From Nitzschia sp. DOCU1 (taxonomy: Eukaryota; Bacillariophyta; Bacillariophyceae; Bacillariales; Bacillariaceae): a DNA stretch of 64,000 nt. The stretch's first letter is position 1; each line of letters opens with the position of its first letter. A program made the translations under genes and the position numbers. Shown here piece by piece: positions 55,575 to 64,000 of this stretch. The stretch covers positions 2,728,001 through 2,792,000 of the forward strand of contig OX595989.1 in the NCBI GenBank assembly GCA_951394045.1, read 5' to 3'. Below the pieces are notes generated by a model, which saw only the letters and a program-made list of their open reading frames with translations, ran no database searches and had not been told where the DNA came from.

Positions 55575-56093
55575 ATGTCGCTAAGCCGCTTCACTCCCTT
55601 TCATTCTGTCTTTGATGACTTTTTCGAGCCACCTATTACCTTCTTTCCACGGGACTTGATCTCGTCTGGCCCAAGAACCGTTGCAGCTCCTGATACCAAG
55701 CGGGACTACTGGCGCCACCCAGGCTATGAAGTCCACGAAGATGACAAAAATTACATGGTTTCTGTTGATGTTCCCGGGGTTCGCTCGGAAGATATCAACA
55801 TTCAGGTCCAAGACAAGGTGCTTTGCTTGAGTGGCAGCCGCAAAATGTTGAACAACGCAAACGGTGGAGTCTCCAAGTTTGACTATCGATTGTCCATGGG
55901 AGACGACGTGGACTTAGAAAAGATTTCTGCCAACCTTGACTGCGGCGTCTTGCATTTGATAGCTCCCAAGAAGAGTGCAGAAAAGCCCAAGTCACGCACA
56001 ATCCAAATCACCACCAATCCTGCTACTGCTTCAAAGCAGATCGACCTTGAGAAGAAGGTCAAGAAGGCTGCAAAGGACAAAACCAATGCTTGA
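55575..56093 (+). CDS. Small heat-shock protein (Hsp20/alpha-crystallin)
   Basis: A single exon encodes 172 residues, the normal size of the family. The N-terminal arm (MSLSRFTPFHSVFDDFFEPP) is Phe-rich. The alpha-crystallin domain spans about residues 48-140, with YEVHEDDKNYMVSVDVPGVRSEDINIQVQDKVLCLSG and the closing strand CGVLHLIAPK. An Ile-rich IQI element in the C-terminal tail (RTIQITT) may play the I-X-I role in oligomer assembly. The tail is Lys-rich. It is an ATP-independent holdase; no organelle leader is visible, so cytosolic or nuclear. Confidence 0.95.
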   Translation: MSLSRFTPFHSVFDDFFEPPITFFPRDLISSGPRTVAAPDTKRDYWRHPGYEVHEDDKNYMVSVDVPGVRSEDINIQVQDKVLCLSGSRKMLNNANGGVSKFDYRLSMGDDVDLEKISANLDCGVLHLIAPKKSAEKPKSRTIQITTNPATASKQIDLEKKVKKAAKDKTNA

Positions 56094-56800
56094 ACATGGG
56101 CACAGTTGTAACTCGTCCAGGAGTAGATTGTAATCTCAATAGATAGAGAAGAGATTTCCGCAGACTTCTTTTTCGGGACTATTCAGTTTGCCGACTTCTT
56201 GCCTGGCAGTACCTCTACTGGAGTTATTTCTGTCGACTGCCGGCGGCGCGGCGTATTCTGTTCCTTCCTTTCGGAGCAATTGCGCACTGTCCTCGCTAGG
56301 CGCTGATCGCCACCGTTGTTGTACGGGGAATTCTTCGCATGTCAACAGTGGAGGTACGATACTGACCACTGCGCGTCGCAGGATCAGTTAGTAGAGTTTT
56401 GGGCTATCAAGAACAAGATTTCGATGCACCTTCATGGCTGTCCAACCCGATAGAGAATCGCATATTGAAAACAAGGATTGTTATGAACGTCAGCGACTAT
56501 GGCACGATGAAGTGGATCGAGAGAGACGAGTTCGAAAAACACTTCCGGCACGGGGTCAGAAAAAAAAAAGGGAAAAGGCTCGCAAAGATCCAAATACACT
56601 GAGTCCAATGAGTCAAACGTACCACTGACGGGCGTGGAAAAGATCCAACTGGAACGTGATTGGCTGAAACGACGAACAAAGAACACTGGTGGTGTCGCGC
56701 GGCTGCTCTTCGCTTTCTTTTTTACTCTCTCTCGCGATGGTGTTCGTTCGCAGATTTCCACTGACCCCCTTCCTCTATTGCTGATAGACAACGATTTAAG
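56094..56800. other. Intergenic region
   Basis: No gene is supported. A 67-codon ORF at 56399-56602 is Lys/Arg-rich and ends in a poly-A run, with no resemblance to known proteins. Confidence 0.45.
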
Positions 56801-57854
56801 ATGAAGTTTGCCGCTCTTATTCTCATCGCTGCCGCCCACTCGGCCAGCGCCTTCCAGCCGCTGCAACCCAGAAGCGTTGTGCCATCGACGGTGTTGAACG
56901 GATATCTCGATGAGCTTGGTGCTATCGGTCCGCCAGAAGAGGTAGAAGAAGACGATTCTAGAGATGCCACGAAGCTGAGCAAGGAAAAGCTTGATCGATT
57001 CGGAGTTGGATCATGGGAAGGCTTTGTCGATTTTAATGAATTTGATGGAGGGGACGGTCAAATGGGTGTCGCCGGTGACGGAAACACCAAGTTGGATAAA
57101 TTCGACATGACTGAAATGGCCAAAAGTAAGAGTATGAGTGCCAAGAATGCTTGGGGTCGTTCCACGGGCTATGCTGAAACGCTTATCAATCAGGGTGTTG
57201 AGCAATCACGTGCTCAACAGCTCGAGAACTGGCACAACCAACAGGAAGTTCTGCAACGACGAAAGCAACAGCGTTACTTGACGGACGAATTCGATAGTAA
57301 CGACAAGGAAGACGAAAACTGGAGAAACCTTGCTAAATTTGGAGTGGAACGCACCCAGGTAAGGGAATAAGATGTCGAGGGGGCAGTCCGAATGAATTCG
57401 CTCTCTAAATTTTTCTCTTCATTGGGTGTAGGATTTCGACTTGAACGACGCGTTTGGCCCTGTACAGATCGGTAATACGATTGAAGGAACGATCCAGCTT
57501 TCGGCTCGCATGAACGGACCGGCTGCTGTATATGAATTTCCATTGAGGGTAGGTGCTTGATTTCGACGATAAGAACTGATTGCCTCTACTAACATACTGC
57601 TTGTCCATTTTGGTTTGCTGACTTGCTCTTGATAGAATCCATACATGGGATTTGCCGACTTTCGCGCTGCATTCACCCCAGATAGTTCACGTGACTTGTC
57701 AGTGACTCCCACCGAGGGAGCGTTGAAGCAAAAGGAAGATCTTCAGTTTATTGTGAAGTTCAAGGCCTCTAGCCCGGGCATTTCGGAGGGTTACCTCGTG
57801 ATTCAGACAGAAGACTTCAAGAAGACGTGGAAAGTGGTCGGAACCACTGCCTAG
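56801..57854 (+). CDS. Plastid-targeted protein with Ig/MSP-like C-terminal domain
   Basis: Three exons, 56801-57358, 57432-57548 and 57636-57854, with introns of 73 and 87 bp, encode 297 residues. The leader MKFAALILIAAAHSASAFQP is a classic diatom bipartite presequence with the SASAF plastid-entry motif. The middle part is polar, with a helical Gln/Arg-rich segment (SRAQQLENWHNQQEVLQRRKQQR). Exons 2 and 3 code for a beta-sandwich-like domain: GNTIEGTIQLSARMNGPAAVYEFPLRNPYMGFADFRAAFTP, SVTPTEGAL and EGYLVIQTEDFKKTWKVVG. This pattern recalls ASH/MSP-type Ig domains of flagellar proteins such as CFAP47. That similarity is from memory and its meaning in a plastid protein is unknown. Confidence 0.8.
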
Positions 57855-59025
57855 TTTCGGAATCTCGGCAAGCTTTCTTCAAATTGTCCAATATGCAGTT
57901 TCAATGGCGCGAGATTATTGTGCGTAGACCCGACTCAGAATTCTGAACTATACGAATCAATCTCTAATAGTATTTCACACGAAAGTCGAGACGCTTGCCT
58001 TCGTTCAAGAGGAATACATTTCGTAGCAACAGACTAGTAATGAGTCGTGCTGGCTACATACCGTTAGGCTGGAGCTAGCGTAAGATGTCAGACACCAGAG
58101 ACCATCAGGTTCGAGGCTCTTACCAATTGTACTCCTTTCGCAACAACACCCCGAGGCAACGTTCCCGTATTTCATCAGGTACTTTCTTTTACCATAGCTT
58201 TGCTAATATATTGCACAAAAAGTGGGTAAAAAGTACATTATCGAGCAGACTTCTTAAACTTCAAAGACTAGTACTATTTTAGCTGCTTTAATAGTAGGAC
58301 TAGTTGTTGCGCGTCCCGGCGCCATACCCGTTGCTCGTTGGTGTGATACCTACCTCTCTTGTCCCACCGTTGGACACATGAGCATTGCAGCGTTCATCCA
58401 CGTACTGCAGCTCTTCGATCGACCAGGACTCGTCGACAATCTCCTACGATATGATACAATAGTACGAGTAGTGACTTCAAATTCGTGCGGCAAGGCAATT
58501 CCTTCGTCAAGAACTATAGTCGTACCTGGTACGGATGATAGCTACCGGTGGGCTTGACCGCCTCGCTTTTGTCATGACAGAGCCGCCCGTGACGTCAACC
58601 ACGCGCCATAGGTAAGAATAATGGGATGCTGCCCGCGTGTCGAACCTTGTACATATCATGAGATTTTCATGTGGAACCGACCGTTATGCGGCATGACGCA
58701 TGTCGAGCATGCATGCGTGCATTATGGAACTTTAAATTAATTCATACCATATGACATACAATCTTGTAGATAAATTCGGAGCAGTTCATGTTTTACCTTT
58801 ATACAAGTACGAATAAAAATCACCCACCAAGCCGTGCGGGCTCGAAAAATGTATGGGGAAAATGAGCGCTTTCACCTCTTGCTCCCGAAATCGCAAGGAA
58901 CGGTTGTTCAGCGATCCATCGAGCGAGTAACGCTACCCATTTCAGTGTTTGCGGTTGCGTCTTTTGGAAGAAGTGGTGAAGTGTAATAGGCGCCAACAAG
59001 CATTCCATTCTTCCTTGGACAGACA
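57855..59025. other. Intergenic region
   Basis: About 1.2 kb without a supported gene. It contains AT-rich sequence around 58720-58820 and short CTAGTAG/TACTAG repeats. Confidence 0.45.
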
Positions 59026-61162
59026 ATGGGATCTTCTCCTTCAAAGGATAATATAGAGAACGAAGGAAAACCAGACGACAATCACGACGAGGACAAGCCC
59101 AGTCCGAAGCAATCATTCGACGAGTCTTTCCCCGGCGAGCACCTGGAAGAAAAGAAAGAGATGGAGACTGTTTCAACGTTGTCTGCTACCCCTCGAACAA
59201 ATCCTAAGAATAAGACCATGGGGGCACAGAGCCGGGCGGGTGGAAGTGGCCGACAAACTGTTGAGGGACGAGACGATGTCTCGCGTCGGGCGCACATCAC
59301 TGATGATCAAGTTCACGTCAACCTGCCCATGGCTGACCTGATGGCGTATCTTCAAGTGGTTGCTAACAATAGTAACAATCTCCCCCTGACTCGCCGTGAT
59401 GACCCCGAGCTTGGTAAAATGGTTTCGAGCTTGACCAGCGAAGAGTATGCTCGAAAGAGTGCAGCATTTATTCCAGCTGATGTCCGAGTGATTGGTGGTT
59501 CCTTTACGAAGTACGGAAGAGTGTGGGATCTTCCCACCAGCGACGAGTACAATGCTCAAGATGGAGCCCAAGAGCCAGGTGAGTATGGCAAGTTCTAGGT
59601 TGTACTCGTTTCTTTCGAGATCTCACACTTTTGGAACGTACAGGTCGATCGTACGGAGGCGCTTGCTGTAATGCTATGCTAAAGGTGCTGTATGATGCGG
59701 CGAATGAGGCAGCAGATGCGGCACAATCTATGCAAGTTTCTGATGCATTGTTTGATGATGACGACGACGAGGAGACTATTTCTGGGCAGTCTACGTTGAA
59801 TCGAAACAACACATTTACATCATTAGATATGAATGAATTCAGCAACCCTTCCACCATCTCTTGGGCGACCCTCTTGAGAAAGATGAAGGCGGAGATTAAG
59901 GATATCGAATATGCACAGGTACCCACACTCACGTCAACACGAAAGTTCGATTTGAACCAACCGTTTTCGCTCGTTCCAGCGTCTTTTGACGCCAAAACGT
60001 GTAAACGTCGTTCTCTCTTAGTGGGATGTAACTACAAACATATCAATGGTGCCCAACTAAAAGCCAGTCATGATGATGTTCGTTCCATGAAGGTAAGTGC
60101 AGTATAGTGGACATTGGTTTCCGTTCCATCACATCAGTTCGGCATATTTCGATCTGACACATTCTCTTCTTCTTCTAACAACAGGATTATATCGTCAATG
60201 TCCACGGATTTCCAGAAAGCGATGATATGATGACCATCCTCCTTGACGATGACAATCATCAACATCCTACCTTTCTGAACATCACAGAAGCGTTCAAAGC
60301 CTTGTCCGAGCAAAGTCAACCTGGAGACGCTGTCTTCATTCACTTTTCCGGGCACGGCGGCCGCGTTTTGGATTCGAACGACGATGTTGATGTAGAAAGC
60401 TACGACGAGGTTATTGTTCCGAGCGATTACACCACTAGTGGACTTATCCGCGATACATTGATGTTCAAGACCCTTCTTGCGCCGATGAGATATGGTGTTA
60501 CCGTCACTATCCTTATCGATGCATGTGATACAGGCATGGTTCTCGACTTGCCCTACGCTTGGTCAACTCGATCTGATCGTTCTGGATCCACAGCTAAAAT
60601 GTCCACCAACGATGACTTCAGTTTTGTGCGTTTCTTAAAGGTTGTGAAGACCCTTTACGAGTCGTCTACGTTTACGCAGCTTGGAAGGACGGTTGGTTCG
60701 GCTCTCAATGGCGGCAATGTCCCGAAAGCAGCTCTCAGTGATGAGGACGACACGTATGGTAAATCGGAGGCGTCAAAGGACTCGCAGACTGTACCAGCAG
60801 AAGACGAGGTCACCCGAGTTACTACAGATATCCAGCCTCATGGTGGAAACCCTTTGCTGAACATTTTTTGCGGATCTCCAGCTGCCGAGCCAATGGAGAA
60901 AAGGAGCAAAAAGAAGAAAGGAGGCGATCAACTAGCTTTTGACAATCGGCATCCATCGTTACTGGAACAGATGATTAATTGCACTTTGGGTCATGAGGTC
61001 GATGACCTTGACGATCTTTCCGAACTCGACTCTTTCGTGAAATCCCAAAGCTTTTCGGAAGATGAGGGCTCTAGCGAAGAAAGTGGTCGTGACGAATACG
61101 AGGGTTCCTCCCCCAGACGTCGTGGAGACAACCGTGGTAGATCGCGCAGACGAAGAAAGTAA
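59026..61162 (+). CDS. Metacaspase (C14 family), N-myristoylation candidate
   Basis: Cysteine protease that cleaves after Arg or Lys. Three exons, 59026-59578, 59644-60092 and 60185-61162, with introns of 65 and 92 bp, encode 659 residues. The N-terminus MGSSPSKD fits an N-myristoylation signal. A disordered region of about 120 residues follows, then a region with GRVWDLPTSDEYNAQDG, then the p20 domain from RRSLLVGCNYKHINGAQLKASHDDVRSMKDYIV. The catalytic His is in HFSGHGGRV (about residue 388) and Cys in DACDTGMVLDLPY (about 447). The sequence after Cys is DTG where HSG is usual. The C-terminal part (LLEQMINCTLG) is short and followed by an acidic-basic tail. No zinc finger is present. Confidence 0.92.
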
Positions 61163-61402
61163 GCAATCAGAGATCCCTCCTTTCTTGTTTCCTCAGCAGC
61201 AGCGCCTATCAGTTGTGTACACTACTACTACATCACTCATACAACCAGTTTCCGAATAGCCGACACTGCGTCTTGTCCTGTAATGCATTAGAACTTTTTC
61301 GCTTGAAGTCGTCTGTTTCCCTACAAATTCAACGATCTATGATCTACCATTACTCTCTAGTGTACCGGTAGTTGTCAACTTTGAACTCTAGCAGCGGCCA
61401 GG

Positions 61403-63123
61403 CTACGTGCTTTCCGCTAACGTTTCGCCTTGTGAAGCAAAGTCTGAGGGCAACTGGCTTTCGATTTTGCCCTCGTCCCGCACTCCCATGTCTTCTTCCC
61501 CGGAGGAATCATGGTCCAATAGTTCCTTCGACTGTCGTTGGCTTCCTTCGAACACGCCACCTCCATTTGGCCAGAAACAAGCATAGCCAAGTTGCGCCAT
61601 TCCAGCTGGACGCGGACTCCTACCATTGGGAAGACTAGATCCGACCATTTCGGCCTGTTGTAGGCGCTCGCGTAGTTGTGGCCGATTTCGCTTTACATTT
61701 TCGTTGATTTTGTGAAAGAGCTTGAATGGTTCGATTGGGGCCAATGCATTCACGGCCGTCTTTGCCGCCCACTGGGGAATGCCGCCTGGATTAGCATGAG
61801 CCACAATATGGATAATGGTTTTCTCAGGATCGTCCGGGCATCTCGTAAAGACTATGAAAAATCAAACGAACAAAAATGATCGGGGTAAGATCAAGTTCTC
61901 TAACGTCCCCCACAGCCCCAAACGTGAATCGCTGTTGGCACTTACTGTTTGCGCCGCGAAGGGCGTACGCTCGGCAGGGTTTTCCCTCCTTTTCTTGGTT
62001 GTTCGCTGGATAGTCTGGATGGTCAATTGCTTGGTTGACCATGACTTCTGTACCGTCGCCCTTCCATCGATGATGACAAAAGGTGACGAAATCTCTGGGC
62101 TTCACAAAGAGAATCTGAGGCGACTGGCTCCAGCAAATTTTCGCATTTGGTGAGATTTCCTCTACATCCTTATGCTTGGCCACAACATCGTTGTAGTCGG
62201 GGGAAGCGCTCTCCTGGGACAAATATGTACAAACATCCTCCAATGGCGCGTCTATTATCGACATGCACTTGATGCACGGGTACTCCGTGTCATCCTCCTT
62301 ATCTGCCTTGTCGCCGCGGGAATCCTTCATCCACTTCATGAAAAGAATTTGTAAGTCTACTAGAAATAACAATGGGTCAAGGCGCGCCTTTCGTTCTTAC
62401 CTTCAAGTATGCTTTTGTCCGTTCGGTGGGATTTAGAGCTCCCCTCATCATCTTATTGCAAGGCACTTCCTTCCAGCCGTCCTCTTCTCCCTCCTTGATG
62501 ATTTTCATGGCCCATTCTTCCACTTCAGCCGCCAACTTTTCACACTCCCTCGCCCGTCGCCATTTAGCCAATCTCATCTGCGTCTTTGCCTCCTCGGAAT
62601 CGTCTTCCATCTGTCCATCCGCCATCATTTTGCGCTTGAGCGACTGCATTTCCTTTCGCATCGTCTCCATTTCCATGCGCATCATCCTCAACTCTTCGAG
62701 TGCCTCGTACATTGAGTCCGACAGTCGGGGTTTTCGTTTCGACTCATCTTTTGTGGCTGCTTTCGACATGGTTTGAGGGTTAATTCCATAATAAAATCCT
62801 CCCGTCTGTAATTGCGAGGTGTCAATTGCTGGCAAATTCAACCGTCGTTTCTTTCGTTTCTTAACCGTCGTCGCTACTTCCACGGTTTGATGCCATGGAT
62901 TCGGCGGCTGCTTCTTGTTCTTTGACGAGGACGATCCCTGCGGAACATGATAAACACTCAGAGCTGGGACAGATCGAGCTAGGGTCAAATGACCACGACG
63001 GGAAATCGACTGCACAGCTTGTGACAGGGATGGTGATGCCATGACCACCGGCGACTGGGAAGACAGAGATGTTGCGAGAATTGTAGAAAGAACATACAGC
63101 CATGTCGCTCGATAGCCCGTCAT
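61403..63123 (-). CDS. START-domain lipid-binding protein with coiled coil
   Basis: Three exons, 63123-62401, 62333-61946 and 61851-61403 (minus), with introns of 67 and 94 bp, encode 519 residues. Both joins restore family sequence: TKAYLKWMKDSRGDK and LRGANIFTRCPDDPEKT. The start MTGYRATWLYVLSTILA gives a signal peptide; an ATG-less extension upstream is ignored. A basic region is followed by a Met/Glu-rich coiled coil (LEELRMMRMEMETMRKEMQSL, about residues 165-195). The START domain (about 255-430) contains CIKCMSIIDAPLEDVCTYL, RDFVTFCHHRW and IHIVAHANPGGIPQWAAKTAVNALAP. START domains carry sterols, phospholipids or other hydrophobic ligands. The secretory or plastid leader suggests action at an organelle membrane, and the ligand is unknown. 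Confidence 0.88.
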
Positions 63124-64000
63124 TGTGGGCAAGCTAGAATCAGACCGAAAACTTGGCGGCGACTCAGACAAGAACCTTCCTGCTGAGCCTCTCTGCAGAA
63201 AATGATGAAAAGAGAGCTGGTGGAAAGAATCGTTTTGGGGATCCAAAGAATACGATCCATTTCGCCCCAAGGGACTGATGGTGTCGCAAGCCAGGTGGAG
63301 GCAGGCCGGGGAACGAATGAATGATGTTGCAGTTTTTGGCTATCGTACGACGATCGATGGTGCGTGTCATCTCACTCCCATCTCACCGCTTCTTCGCGCG
63401 TGGCTGCTGACGGCAGGCGTTATTATTTTCGCTGTACAACCTTGCAGTCAATCCAGTCGAAGCGTGCGTGTGTGCGTCGTACGTGGCCAACGAGCAGATA
63501 CGCCGAAATTTTGATCGTGTAGACCGACGCGAGCACATGGTTTCTTTACTAGCGTACTACACTAGCAACGGGTAGTACTGCTATCTACTAGTACTAATCC
63601 AGCACCACAAGGAGAACAAGAACAAACAAGAACAACGTCGTACTACTATTCGTATTCGTACTAGTAGTCATGGTATTAGGTGCTGCTGGAAGCTGCCTGC
63701 TGCTGTACTGCGAGCTTCTTCTTTTAATAGTAAGAACAATGATACCTCCTCTTCTTGAAGAAGAGGAGGTATCATTGTTCTTCCAAGAAGAGGAGGTATC
63801 ATTGTTCTTACTATTAAAAGAAGAAGCTCGCAGTACAGCAGCAGGCAACAGCGCAATCAGCAGCAGCACGAAGTGGTATGTAGCGGGGTTACATGATGGA
63901 GGACGACAATCCTTCTATCCCAGAAGCACGAGGAGGACGACCACAAGAAGAACAAGGACCACGAAGTACCGGTAGTGCTCAGAGTGGTACTGCATAGGAC
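63124..64000. other. Right-edge intergenic region with long inverted repeat
   Basis: No gene is supported. The START gene frame is open to 63270 but only from upstream non-ATG sequence. The inverted repeat at 63694-63847 accounts for the open frames seen there on both strands. Confidence 0.5.
63694..63847. repeat. Perfect 63-bp inverted repeat with nested palindrome
   Basis: Arms 63694-63756 and 63785-63847 are exact reverse complements. The 28-bp spacer holds a further copy of part of the right arm, so 63732-63756 also pairs perfectly with 63758-63782 around a single G. Two alternative hairpins are possible. The pattern suggests an inverted duplication followed by a short tandem copy of the right arm. 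Confidence 0.9.

Noticed and set aside
56399..56602. 67-codon Lys-rich frame
   Set aside because: Short, composition-driven, ends in a poly-A run, no homology signal.
1..64000. CRISPR arrays, bacterial operons, prophage or defence islands
   Set aside because: No regularly spaced repeats; spliced genes and organelle presequences show a eukaryotic nuclear segment.

Overview
The window looks like a nuclear segment of a diatom (stramenopile) genome, probably a pennate species. Most genes are interrupted by short GT-AG introns of about 65-155 bp. Several predicted proteins start with a signal peptide followed by an AF-type (ASAFAP-like) plastid-entry motif. One full-length Ty1/copia retrotransposon has the divergent Gag/Pol sequence expected of diatom copia elements. 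Both strands carry closely packed, alternately convergent and divergent single genes; there is no operon structure.

Layout, left to right. A type II membrane protein of unknown function (31-1521) and a PfkB sugar kinase (1763-3185) are followed by a small secreted protein and S-adenosylhomocysteine hydrolase (5126-6673). MsrB methionine sulfoxide reductase converges on a plastid-targeted DUF3172 protein. A DnaJ protein with a VPS13-C-like segment (11107-12953) converges on a mitochondrial-type protein with two YccV/HspQ-like domains and TPRs (12976-15255); the latter looks like two ORFs but is one spliced gene. Then come a GT25-like glycosyltransferase, a CAP-domain protein, an M20 amidohydrolase (ILR1-like), a basic nuclear-type protein, two divergent paralogous Golgi-type sulfotransferases around a small membrane protein, a plastid HAT/TPR RNA-processing-type protein, the Rab3GAP regulatory subunit, and a hemerythrin-like protein. 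A 708-bp foldback element (37361-38068) precedes proteasome subunit RPN7.

The copia element (40033-46317, minus strand, identical 312-bp LTRs, 6-bp target duplication) sits between the divergent genes RPN7 and SPT16 (FACT), 171 bp upstream of the RPN7 start. Downstream are SPT16 (46747-50260), a small membrane microprotein, about 2.3 kb without a convincing gene but with a decayed tandem duplication, U2AF65, a small heat-shock protein, a plastid-targeted protein with an Ig/MSP-like C-terminus, a metacaspase, and a START-domain protein. A long inverted repeat lies near the right edge.

Gene models were joined by hand. Splice sites were accepted only where GT-AG, reading phase and protein-family continuity agreed. 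The clearest biological leads are the copia element (internal tRNA-iMet priming site, in-frame UGA between gag and pol, hydrophobic segment after the UGA), the foldback element, and the two unusual domain architectures (DnaJ plus VPS13-C-like; double YccV plus TPR).
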